Notes under the pieces: generated by a model
The model's input: only the letters and a program-made list of their open reading frames with translations
The model's database searches: none
Told to the model about the DNA's origin: nothing
Shown: piece after piece, positions 23,101-32,183 of the stretch
Position numbering within the stretch: the stretch's first letter is position 1
Layout of the letters: each line of letters begins with the position of its first letter
From: Deroplatys truncata
Taxonomy: Eukaryota > Arthropoda > Insecta > Mantodea > Mantidae
Direction of reading: 5' to 3'
Assembly (NCBI GenBank): GCA_030765065.1
Contig: CM060975.1
Coordinates: 168,798,993 to 168,862,992 of the forward strand
Length of the DNA: 64,000 bases
Translations under genes and position numbers: made by a program

Positions 23101-23837
23101 AGCTCATCAGTTAAGTTCTGGATGTTAATGCAGGCTTTTCTTGCTTCAACAGAGGGAGGTAGGGGTATGTAGCTACTTCCTCGCAACGGGTTGTACTTGT
23201 TAATACGAAGGCGTACCCCTTCCACAGTAAGCAAGGCCCAGCTGCTACCCTTAAGCTGAGACTCATCCATTTCAGTCACCAATTTCTTGAATTTCACTTC
23301 CAGCATAGAGTCCAGATCTGTTTCTAGGAAAACAGCTTGATTTCTGGTTTTAAATGTCTTGTCACAGGTTTCTCCGATACTGTTAACAAATCTACACTCA
23401 GCTAACAGATTAATTTTAACACTCTTATGAACGCTAAGCTCTTTATGCACAGCCTGGATTATACGTTGTTTTGCCTCTTGCAGATACATATTTAGGTCCT
23501 TAGCTGATTCGCATCGTATAAAATACGATTTCAATCGTCCTTCGAATGAAGTTTCGTATTCCTTCATATCACAGTCCTCCATTGTTGACAGTAACTGATG
23601 TTTAGTTGGCTCCAATCTTCTTTTCTTCTGAGGGCTGCTTATTTCACATATATCTTCGTGTCGCCGCCCCTTATAACCATCTTTGAAGGTTACATTACAA
23701 TGTTTACATTTGAAGAGCTTCTTGCAGCTCATCTCGTGTCTTCTCTTGTCATAACCTCGGAGGAACTTCTTCCCACATTTTCCGCATGCATATCCAGTAG
23801 CGCTTGGAATAATATCCTTATACGCTGAGTTATTCAT
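20184..23837 (-). CDS. polB: Protein-primed family-B DNA polymerase, left-arm copy
   Basis: This 1217-residue frame has the same translation as the right-arm copy at 32184-35837. It has two N-terminal Cys2-His-Cys-type fingers, a full 3'-5' exonuclease (YADFES, HNLSGYDSHF, YLTSDVLLLAD) and polymerase motifs YDDANNQYG, NNAMFGKTMEN, MYMDTDS and KMY. A zinc/HNH-like insertion lies between the first two exonuclease motifs. It is transcribed toward the left terminus, away from the centre. There is no stop, frameshift or visible loss of a catalytic residue, so the copy appears functional. It is about the size of Polinton PolBs (roughly 1,100-1,200 residues). The right copy's entry gives domain positions. 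A bidnavirus-type PolB is an alternative relative, since that family is thought to derive from Polintons. Confidence 0.93.
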   Translation of the reverse strand: MNNSAYKDIIPSATGYACGKCGKKFLRGYDKRRHEMSCKKLFKCKHCNVTFKDGYKGRRHEDICEISSPQKKRRLEPTKHQLLSTMEDCDMKEYETSFEGRLKSYFIRCESAKDLNMYLQEAKQRIIQAVHKELSVHKSVKINLLAECRFVNSIGETCDKTFKTRNQAVFLETDLDSMLEVKFKKLVTEMDESQLKGSSWALLTVEGVRLRINKYNPLRGSSYIPLPPSVEARKACINIQNLTDELCFMYSVLAKFVSTKPQRVSKYKQLQDKYDFSCVSYPTPLSQIPKFEKLNKISINVFGLDEKHEVYPIKVVDIELPEHRDLLLLNDSSGKHHYVYIKNFEKLVRRQKTKHDGVIYTCKRCFTHFDNRNGRSGLEKLQEHATICNQHGVARVVMPTKEKAIVRFKNVERMLKVPYVIYADFESILTPCHTCIPNPETSYTIPYQEHTPMSFCVYVKPTSCVEHLETGLPKQPYVYRGADAAQKFMLYLTSLAKMIEDIYKSAKPLKLTDQEQLDFESSSACYLCGKPFTEENYKVRDHDHISGEYRGSLHNECNLACKTPKYVPVFMHNLSGYDSHFIVKELGCTSERVEVIPNSEESYISFTKYVGDIKLRFVDSFRFLSTSLDKLVKNLTSYPETLKYFGEDKLKLMTRKGVFPYDFVTSWDALNETCLPPKDSFYNRLNEEEISDADYDHAKNVWELFNVRNLGEYSDLYLTSDVLLLADVFETFREQTLKTHKVDPAHYFTSPGLTWDAMLLYTGIKLELLQDYDQLLMVESGIRGGLCQVSHRYAEANNTYMEKFDPSRPTQFITYDDANNQYGWAMCHALPYGGFQWVSPEEISLETLQEDDPYGYILEVDIEYPAELHDLHNDLPFLPECMKPLESSTKKLIPHLGPRKKYVVHYMALKQALSHGLRLTKIHRVLQFRQSRWLKPYVEFNNRLRQQAANDFEKDLYKLFNNAMFGKTMENLRNRMDIRLVTNEKTLEKLIAKPTFIDRTIYADNLAAVHMASRQIVFNKPIYIGMSVLDISNTLMYNYHYDVLLPYYGAENLKLMYMDTDSFIHRVTTEDVYQDKLRFLEHLDTADYPVNHICYSTQNKKVLGKFKDEANSKIILRFVGLRPKMYALDIQGSMIKKIKGIKRSAIKHHISFDSYTDCLKTCEIIRTPMNLILSRKHALATVQVNKIALTPFDDKRIIAEDGITTYAYGHYAITNSA

Positions 23838-23987
23838 CTTTATTCTTGATGTAATAACGTATTAATCACTGATCAATGAAATGTACGCCTTGATACCACT
23901 TTAGAAAGCTGATTATTCTTGGAGAGAACACGATGTTAACACCTCAGAGATGATCAACAGAATGAATTTCAATACTCAAGTTCGCTC

Positions 23988-23995
23988 TATTTATA
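23988..23995 (-). promoter_or_regulatory. TATA box of left PolB
   Basis: TATAAATA on the minus strand, about 150 bases upstream of the start codon, mirrors 32026-32033. It fits a short 5' UTR of about 120 bases. Confidence 0.6.
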
Positions 23996-24277
23996 GAGAA
24001 AGCACGAACCTTTTTAATCAATTATATCCTGATTATTAATACTAAAAACGGTGATGAAGCGTGTAAGCTCTTATACATTTCAATTCGTGTTACACTGTTG
24101 TTCGAGCGTCTCCGTATAGCTTCGTATGTTTAGAGAGAAAGTGTAAAGTATTGTGAAGATGTTATGTATTGTTCGGCTATAATCGTACAGATTCGGAGAG
24201 CTTGACTGGTGAAGGTGATGAACGATCCGTCAACCGAGCAGGAGGCAAGCAGCCTCAGTCTAGAGACAGGATGTTTA

Positions 24278-24285
24278 TGACGTCA
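24278..24285. promoter_or_regulatory. CRE/ATF-like palindrome upstream of left PolB
   Basis: TGACGTCA lies between two copies of ATCCTGTCTCT (minus strand), about 290 bases upstream of the TATA box. The mirror site is 31736-31743. Confidence 0.4.
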
Positions 24286-24638
24286 CACCCAGAGACAGGA
24301 TGTCTGCCAGTATCAAACACGTTTAAACTCGTCTCGTAACTACCTGTATATGCTGTCACATCAACAAGAGAAGTATTCCCACACGCTCATTCAGTCAGAT
24401 GTTACATTCAAAGCCTACCACCACCCATTACACCGAAGCTAGCACAATCTCAAAAGCTTAAAAGGTCACGTAGAAGATTTTCCCCCTTACTTACTTAAAT
24501 GTGTGTATATACTACATTATTTCATGTTTTCATTCCCTTTTCAATTCTTCCTTTCCATCTTGTTCTAGAAAGACCATTACATTTCACTACAATCATGAGA
24601 AAAGCAATTTTTCCAGAGTTACAGAGATTCTAAGCTTC

Positions 24639-25071
24639 TAGAATCGAACTCGGTAATACTTTTAATAAATGGGTTTTAGTAATTTAGCTTCCCCGCATCA
24701 GCATCTACCATTTAATCTTTACTCGAACCTGATAGGATTCATAGGCTTGAAGATATATGAAATCACCCCTTCGGGATTCGATCTGAGTACTTTAAAGTAG
24801 TTATCGTCATAATAACGATATTTAGGAACTAGGTACTCTGTTTACGTTTACCTTGACATGTCTATCTAAATTAAATTACGAGTTATTAAATGTTTACAAG
24901 TAAATTTCATTAAATCGGTATTCGAACCCAGAACACCAGGAACAAAATAATTTATAATATTAGCTTGACATGTTAAACAAAGCTGTATGCAGTTACATCA
25001 TCGATCTAAGCGATATATTCTAGTGTACAGAGGAAAATTAAGGAAGTCATTAAAAAATCGGGATTCGAACT
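24639..25071 (-). repeat. B-box-like motif series, left arm
   Basis: Mirror image of 30951-31382, where four GTTCGAATCCC-like motifs occur about 140 bases apart. See the right-arm entry. Confidence 0.45.
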
Positions 25072-25329
25072 AGAGACAACTGATACAGTAAAAACAGACC
25101 TCATTAGTACTCATCATGCTTAAGCATGTTAACTTTCACCATATGACGTCACAGTCGGGGACAGTTTGACTATCGCAGCCATGTCAGGAAATGCATATTT
25201 TAGTCATCTCATATTTTAGAGTCATATACAGAAACCAGGCAAAACCATGAAAAATATGTCAGAGTGAACAACCATCGACAATCGAACGAGGGAAACCATC
25301 AGATTACTCTAGGAGCATAAAGTGCAACT

Positions 25330-25580
25330 GAAAGAAAATCGTGATAGCTGAGAAACCACTCCAGCATTCGCGTGCAGACCAGGGGAAACTATGAAAAAAT
25401 CAAAGGGCCGAGCGAGTGGCTGATAGAGTGTGCGACCAACAGGAAATCAAGCAAAAGGTCTCTAGAGGCAAAAAGATGCAATTGAAATGGAATCATGATA
25501 GCAAATGCCGCTACAGCATTAGGTAGCAGACCGGCGAAAATCATGAGAAACGTAAGGTCAGAGTAAACAATTGATTGAAA
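25330..25580 (-). mobile_element. Old SINE-like remnant in the left arm
   Basis: Blocks CCAGCATTCGCGTGCAGACC, AGGGGAAACTATGAAAAAA and GGGCCGAGCGAGTGG parallel the minus-strand SINE fragment at about 13130-13190 (CCAGCATTCGCTTTCCAACC, AGGGAATACTATGAAAAAA). An identical copy lies in the right arm (30441-30691), so the insertion predates formation or last homogenisation of the palindrome. Confidence 0.45.
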
Positions 25581-26218
25581 TCTAACCCCTGAACCCTAGA
25601 AATTCACGACAACTGAAAAACGAAACCCAGATGTAGAGGAAATTTTGTACACCCTTGACGAAAAAACCCCGTCCGCTGGGGAAGTAACCTTTAAGTATAC
25701 AATTGACGTCTGTCATACCGATAAGGGACGGTTTGAAAGGCTTCCTAATTGCTCTACGCAAGTCACCTGAGCAAACACAGGAAATTCCTAAACCAGACAA
25801 TTACAAGCCTGCTAAAACATTTTTTCCTACAATAAGTAATTTAAATTCTACATGAAGATTATTCCAAAAGTTTCATATCTCTTATTTCCTTCAATAAAAT
25901 ATCGAATATGACTCTAGCACCAGGGAAAAAAATTAAACGGAGGGAAGCGATATTTTCTTTTTACGCTGAAATTATAATTAAATGCATAGCATTCTTGCAT
26001 GAAAACACTGTCCATATAGATTATAGGAATGGACTCTGTTTAAAACATGTATTTTTTCACGCGTGGTGTATAGATTGTCTCAGTAAGCATTCGTGACTAT
26101 TACAATTATCGCCAAGTATTATTTTACAAAAAGATTGGCTTATTCTCTTAGTAAACATAGGACGAAATCGTTTTTTAAACAACTCTCCATTCGAGAGATA
26201 TTGTTTGATTATTCCAGC

Positions 26219-26219
<1 letters not shown>

Positions 26220-26251
<32 letters not shown>

Positions 26252-26258
26252 GAGAGAT
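26220..26258. repeat. (GA)n microsatellite, left arm
   Basis: Pure GA dinucleotides with one GGGA interruption. The mirror tract at 29763-29801 has the same length and the same interruption. Since microsatellites mutate fast, this supports very recent arm identity. Confidence 0.85.
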
Positions 26259-27724
26259 CGAGCCATATTTGTTTAAAAGCTTTTTTTTCATTCACAGGAA
26301 ATCTTCGAGAAAATTCGAGGAATTATTCAGTTGGACACCATTGCTAAAATAGTTTGTACACCCTTTGAAGAATGTTTACCTGACTGGCGGAGTCTCGGAA
26401 ATACCTCTCTCGACAGGCTGTCGCCCGCATGCCTTTGTGTGCCATTTATACATTAGGGAGACTATTGTGCTTTAAAATGGGATAGCTATGTTTTAAGCTT
26501 TCCACAACAAATTTTTTTCCCGATAATTAATATAATTCTACATGAAGAATATTAATGATTTAAGTTTTCAATTAAACGTATACTGTATAGATTCTGTACT
26601 TAAACATTCGATTGTATCTTAGTCATTATTTAAATACTCGATTACGAGAATTGCTAGCATATCAAAAATTGTAGAAGTTTTTCCACCCTTATTTAATTAA
26701 ATTCATGTATATACTCTATTATTTAGTGATTTTTTCAATAATTTCTCTCATGTCCATCATTCGTCAAAAAATCAGTGTACAATACGCATTTTTATACGTT
26801 TTAATGTTCGTTTATTTTTAAAACCGCTACATTTGCCCGTAATTACGAACAATTAGATTTCAGATTTACTCAGATGTGTAGCTTGTAGAATAGAAATGTT
26901 TTAATAAATGTATTCTATTTTTAGACGAAAAACAACGATCTGCTTCTGACTGTGTATAATTATAATCAAGACCGATTTGTATTTAGTATAAAGTTTGTTT
27001 ATTTTCATTTTTAAGACTTCCTTTGTTAAAGATATCTTGCAATCTATTTTTAAATTTCTTTTAAAACCAGAGCGAACATTATCAAATATAACGCCTGCCT
27101 TCACGTGTCGGGAAGCTAACATGGTCACAGTCATCTTTTAGTAGCTTGCCTTTCATGTCGGCCTCGGGCGGAGGCGAGCACCTGGCGGGGAGGAGAAGCC
27201 TTGCGAAAGGCGGCTGAGGGGTGGCACCTGGAGGGAGAAAGACCGGCATCACGAGTCGCTGAGAGTCCAGCCCTCAGTACGGTCCTGCATGCCGTAAGGT
27301 CCGGTCCTATTCGTAGCAGCATGCTATACCACCGCAGCTCGCGCCAGCGTCTTACGTAATCTAGTTTTTTACGCTCACTATACCATTTAAATATACATTC
27401 ATCTAAGAGATATAATATTCGTCAGGATGACAGATGTCCAAATATACATAACAAAGAAATTAGTTACTGATATAAATGTAATATCGTACATTCACCATTT
27501 TATTTTATTCGGGGGATGAAATTTGTATTCATGTCACGGTTTTCAATCCTAGTCCTCCAACCCTACTTGGAACGACAATCAATAACGAGCTACAATCCAA
27601 GGATATAATCGATAATAATACAAATATTTTGATAAAGAATATCAAATGTAGATCTCTATAAACGTATGTATTTCCCCTCACTTCCCCTCTTTCCCCCACC
27701 ACGCAGTAGAAATATAATGGCGAC

Positions 27725-28296
27725 TCCAGCGCAGAGAGATGCCGCCATCTGATAAGGTTCTTTGATCTATGCCGACAAGCTCCGCCCCCTCCCTTTGTGC
27801 GCTACTATTTGCCGCCCTGACGGCACGTGCCACTAGCCCCGCCCCCTCCCCCATGTGGTCTGGTCACGTGCTGGCGGCCACCCCTCCCCCACCCCTTCCC
27901 TTGTGACCTCACCCTTAAAAGCTACTGGACACCCGATCTCCCTACCCCATCCTTTCTAATCCTATCCCGTACACTGGGCCCGCCCTCTCTTTGTGCTCTA
28001 CTCCCACGCTGACCTCGGTATTGGAGAACAATGGACTATTGTTCAAATCGTCTAAGCCAGCGTGGGAGTAGAGCAGAGAGGAGGGGGTATCATGCTCCAG
28101 TAGCTTTTAAGGGCGAACCCACAAAGGTTAAGTGTTTTCACGTGTGCTATTCTTTCACCGCAAATCAGAGATACAGGACAATGCATTATTGTTCTCATCG
28201 TAAATGGCGGTGTCGGAATAGCAAAAATCGGGGGTGGGGGTCGGCGGCATAGAAGAAAGGAACTTATCAGTGGTTGCATCGGCTTTGAAGCTACGT
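27725..28296. other. Central spacer: a diverged inverted repeat
   Basis: Beyond AATGGCGAC the two arms stop matching, but clear islands of inverted homology persist. These are CCCTTAAAAGCTACTGGA (27913-27930 against the reverse of about 28094-28111), CTGATAAGGTTCTTT against CTGATAAGTTCCTTT, and CTATGCCG. The left half is GC-rich with CCGCCCCCTCCC boxes and two CACGTG E-boxes, while the right half is less so. No credible coding region. It may hold the divergent regulatory region or a replication-related structure. Confidence 0.75.
27995..28074. repeat. Central hairpin: 17-bp perfect stem with nested palindrome
   Basis: GCTCTACTCCCACGCTG at 27995-28011 is the exact reverse complement of 28058-28074. 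Within the loop, GAACAAT (28026-28032) pairs with ATTGTTC (28038-28044). A related mini-palindrome, GGACAAT...ATTGTTC, occurs again at 28176-28194. The axis here is about 28034.5, offset from the arm axis 28010.5 because of indels in the spacer. Confidence 0.85.
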
Positions 28297-29762
28297 GTCG
28301 CCATTATATTTCTACTGCGTGGTGGGGGAAAGAGGGGAAGTGAGGGGAAATACATACGTTTATAGAGATCTACATTTGATATTCTTTATCAAAATATTTG
28401 TATTATTATCGATTATATCCTTGGATTGTAGCTCGTTATTGATTGTCGTTCCAAGTAGGGTTGGAGGACTAGGATTGAAAACCGTGACATGAATACAAAT
28501 TTCATCCCCCGAATAAAATAAAATGGTGAATGTACGATATTACATTTATATCAGTAACTAATTTCTTTGTTATGTATATTTGGACATCTGTCATCCTGAC
28601 GAATATTATATCTCTTAGATGAATGTATATTTAAATGGTATAGTGAGCGTAAAAAACTAGATTACGTAAGACGCTGGCGCGAGCTGCGGTGGTATAGCAT
28701 GCTGCTACGAATAGGACCGGACCTTACGGCATGCAGGACCGTACTGAGGGCTGGACTCTCAGCGACTCGTGATGCCGGTCTTTCTCCCTCCAGGTGCCAC
28801 CCCTCAGCCGCCTTTCGCAAGGCTTCTCCTCCCCGCCAGGTGCTCGCCTCCGCCCGAGGCCGACATGAAAGGCAAGCTACTAAAAGATGACTGTGACCAT
28901 GTTAGCTTCCCGACACGTGAAGGCAGGCGTTATATTTGATAATGTTCGCTCTGGTTTTAAAGGAAATTTAAAAATAGATTGCAAGATATCTTTAACAAAG
29001 GAAGTCTTAAAAATGAAAATAAACAAACTTTATACTAAATACAAATCGGTCTTGATTATAATTATACACAGTCAGAAGCAGATCGTTGTTTTTCGTCTAA
29101 AAATAGAATACATTTATTAAAACATTTCTATTCTACAAGCTACACATCTGAGTAAATCTGAAATCTAATTGTTCGTAATTACGGGCAAATGTAGCGGTTT
29201 TAAAAATAAACGAACATTAAAACGTATAAAAATGCGTATTGTACACTGATTTTTTGACGAATGATGGACATGAGAGAAATTATTGAAAAAATCACTAAAT
29301 AATAGAGTATATACATGAATTTAATTAAATAAGGGTGGAAAAACTTCTACAATTTTTGATATGCTAGCAATTCTCGTAATCGAGTATTTAAATAATGACT
29401 AAGATACAATCGAATGTTTAAGTACAGAATCTATACAGTATACGTTTAATTGAAAACTTAAATCATTAATATTCTTCATGTAGAATTATATTAATTATCG
29501 GGAAAAAAATTTGTTGTGGAAAGCTTAAAACATAGCTATCCCATTTTAAAGCACAATAGTCTCCCTAATGTATAAATGGCACACAAAGGCATGCGGGCGA
29601 CAGCCTGTCGAGAGAGGTATTTCCGAGACTCCGCCAGTCAGGTAAACATTCTTCAAAGGGTGTACAAACTATTTTAGCAATGGTGTCCAACTGAATAATT
29701 CCTCGAATTTTCTCGAAGATTTCCTGTGAATGAAAAAAAAGCTTTTAAACAAATATGGCTCG

Positions 29763-29769
29763 ATCTCTC

Positions 29770-29801
<32 letters not shown>
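29763..29801. repeat. (CT)n microsatellite, right arm
   Basis: Mirror image of the GA tract at 26220-26258, with identical length and interruption. Confidence 0.85.
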
Positions 29802-29802
<1 letters not shown>

Positions 29803-30440
29803 GCTGGAATAATCAAACAATATCTCTCGAATGGAGAGTTGTTTAAAAAACGATTTCGTCCTATGTTTACTAAGAGAATAAGCCAATCTTTTTGTAAAAT
29901 AATACTTGGCGATAATTGTAATAGTCACGAATGCTTACTGAGACAATCTATACACCACGCGTGAAAAAATACATGTTTTAAACAGAGTCCATTCCTATAA
30001 TCTATATGGACAGTGTTTTCATGCAAGAATGCTATGCATTTAATTATAATTTCAGCGTAAAAAGAAAATATCGCTTCCCTCCGTTTAATTTTTTTCCCTG
30101 GTGCTAGAGTCATATTCGATATTTTATTGAAGGAAATAAGAGATATGAAACTTTTGGAATAATCTTCATGTAGAATTTAAATTACTTATTGTAGGAAAAA
30201 ATGTTTTAGCAGGCTTGTAATTGTCTGGTTTAGGAATTTCCTGTGTTTGCTCAGGTGACTTGCGTAGAGCAATTAGGAAGCCTTTCAAACCGTCCCTTAT
30301 CGGTATGACAGACGTCAATTGTATACTTAAAGGTTACTTCCCCAGCGGACGGGGTTTTTTCGTCAAGGGTGTACAAAATTTCCTCTACATCTGGGTTTCG
30401 TTTTTCAGTTGTCGTGAATTTCTAGGGTTCAGGGGTTAGA

Positions 30441-30691
30441 TTTCAATCAATTGTTTACTCTGACCTTACGTTTCTCATGATTTTCGCCGGTCTGCTACCT
30501 AATGCTGTAGCGGCATTTGCTATCATGATTCCATTTCAATTGCATCTTTTTGCCTCTAGAGACCTTTTGCTTGATTTCCTGTTGGTCGCACACTCTATCA
30601 GCCACTCGCTCGGCCCTTTGATTTTTTCATAGTTTCCCCTGGTCTGCACGCGAATGCTGGAGTGGTTTCTCAGCTATCACGATTTTCTTTC
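30441..30691 (+). mobile_element. Old SINE-like remnant in the right arm
   Basis: Exact mirror of 25330-25580. Blocks include CCACTCGCTCGGCCC, TTCCCCTGGTCTGCACGCGA and ATGCTGGAGTGG. Confidence 0.45.
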
Positions 30692-30950
30692 AGTTGCACT
30701 TTATGCTCCTAGAGTAATCTGATGGTTTCCCTCGTTCGATTGTCGATGGTTGTTCACTCTGACATATTTTTCATGGTTTTGCCTGGTTTCTGTATATGAC
30801 TCTAAAATATGAGATGACTAAAATATGCATTTCCTGACATGGCTGCGATAGTCAAACTGTCCCCGACTGTGACGTCATATGGTGAAAGTTAACATGCTTA
30901 AGCATGATGAGTACTAATGAGGTCTGTTTTTACTGTATCAGTTGTCTCTA

Positions 30951-31382
30951 GTTCGAATCCCGATTTTTTAATGACTTCCTTAATTTTCCTCTGTACACTA
31001 GAATATATCGCTTAGATCGATGATGTAACTGCATACAGCTTTGTTTAACATGTCAAGCTAATATTATAAATTATTTTGTTCCTGGTGTTCTGGGTTCGAA
31101 TACCGATTTAATGAAATTTACTTGTAAACATTTAATAACTCGTAATTTAATTTAGATAGACATGTCAAGGTAAACGTAAACAGAGTACCTAGTTCCTAAA
31201 TATCGTTATTATGACGATAACTACTTTAAAGTACTCAGATCGAATCCCGAAGGGGTGATTTCATATATCTTCAAGCCTATGAATCCTATCAGGTTCGAGT
31301 AAAGATTAAATGGTAGATGCTGATGCGGGGAAGCTAAATTACTAAAACCCATTTATTAAAAGTATTACCGAGTTCGATTCTA
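30951..31382 (+). repeat. Series of four tRNA B-box-like motifs at about 140-bp spacing
   Basis: GTTCGAATCCC (30951), GTTCGAATACC (31094), GATCGAATCCC (31238) and GTTCGATTCTA (31372) are spaced 143, 144 and 134 bases. At least two are preceded by CATGTCAAGSTAA-type sequence. No full tRNA cloverleaf could be drawn. They may be relics of a tandemly repeated tRNA-derived unit or of internal pol III promoters. Confidence 0.45.
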
Positions 31383-31735
31383 GAAGCTTAGAATCTCTGT
31401 AACTCTGGAAAAATTGCTTTTCTCATGATTGTAGTGAAATGTAATGGTCTTTCTAGAACAAGATGGAAAGGAAGAATTGAAAAGGGAATGAAAACATGAA
31501 ATAATGTAGTATATACACACATTTAAGTAAGTAAGGGGGAAAATCTTCTACGTGACCTTTTAAGCTTTTGAGATTGTGCTAGCTTCGGTGTAATGGGTGG
31601 TGGTAGGCTTTGAATGTAACATCTGACTGAATGAGCGTGTGGGAATACTTCTCTTGTTGATGTGACAGCATATACAGGTAGTTACGAGACGAGTTTAAAC
31701 GTGTTTGATACTGGCAGACATCCTGTCTCTGGGTG

Positions 31736-31743
31736 TGACGTCA
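31736..31743. promoter_or_regulatory. CRE/ATF-like palindrome upstream of right PolB
   Basis: TGACGTCA lies between two ATCCTGTCTCT repeats. Another TGACGTCA occurs at 30870-30877 in the same arm. Function inferred from motif only. Confidence 0.4.
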
Positions 31744-32025
31744 TAAACATCCTGTCTCTAGACTGAGGCTGCTTGCCTCCTGCTCGGTTGACGGATCGTT
31801 CATCACCTTCACCAGTCAAGCTCTCCGAATCTGTACGATTATAGCCGAACAATACATAACATCTTCACAATACTTTACACTTTCTCTCTAAACATACGAA
31901 GCTATACGGAGACGCTCGAACAACAGTGTAACACGAATTGAAATGTATAAGAGCTTACACGCTTCATCACCGTTTTTAGTATTAATAATCAGGATATAAT
32001 TGATTAAAAAGGTTCGTGCTTTCTC

Positions 32026-32033
32026 TATAAATA
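32026..32033 (+). promoter_or_regulatory. TATA box of right PolB
   Basis: TATAAATA lies 151 bases upstream of the ATG at 32184. The intervening sequence has no upstream long frame, fitting a simple pol II promoter with a short leader. Confidence 0.6.
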
Positions 32034-32183
32034 GAGCGAACTTGAGTATTGAAATTCATTCTGTTGATCATCTCTGAGGTGTTAACATCGTGTTCTCTCC
32101 AAGAATAATCAGCTTTCTAAAGTGGTATCAAGGCGTACATTTCATTGATCAGTGATTAATACGTTATTACATCAAGAATAAAG

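Larger units (their letters stand above)
17243..27724 (-). repeat. Left arm of the giant inverted repeat
   Basis: The arm is 10,482 bases and is the reverse complement of 28297-38023, apart from 755 extra bases between 17551 and 18305. One substitution was noticed, at 27059 (pairs with 28962). All corresponding open frames, including the entire PolB, translate identically except for that one residue in a non-coding frame. Confidence 0.9.
23838..27724. other. Gene-free inner zone of the left arm (mirror of 28297-32183)
   Basis: It holds the PolB upstream region, a (GA)n tract, a series of B-box-like motifs and a SINE-like remnant. Small open frames here (for example 25582-25800 minus, 26093-26347 plus and 27131-27322 minus) are exactly mirrored in the right arm. 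They show no recognisable domain, and two overlap on opposite strands around the GA tract, so I do not call them genes. Confidence 0.6.
28297..32183. other. Gene-free inner zone of the right arm
   Basis: Exact mirror of 23838-27724, apart from G at 28962 where the left arm has A on the equivalent strand. It contains the upstream region of the right PolB; no gene recognised. Confidence 0.6.

Noticed and set aside
24639-25071. Functional tRNA genes at the B-box-like motifs
   Set aside because: No acceptor stem or consistent A box could be paired at tRNA spacing.
26057-26347. Overlapping open frames on both strands around the GA tract (and mirror 29674-29964)
   Set aside because: They read through a microsatellite in opposite directions and show no domain. 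Their conservation between arms only reflects arm identity.
27131-27322. 63-codon frame near the inner arm end (and mirror 28699-28890)
   Set aside because: Arginine/alanine-rich GC-biased composition with no domain or conservation evidence beyond the mirror copy.
28031-28355. Frames in the central spacer as a third gene
   Set aside because: Short, overlapping on both strands, proline-rich by composition, and not preserved across the two diverged halves of the spacer.
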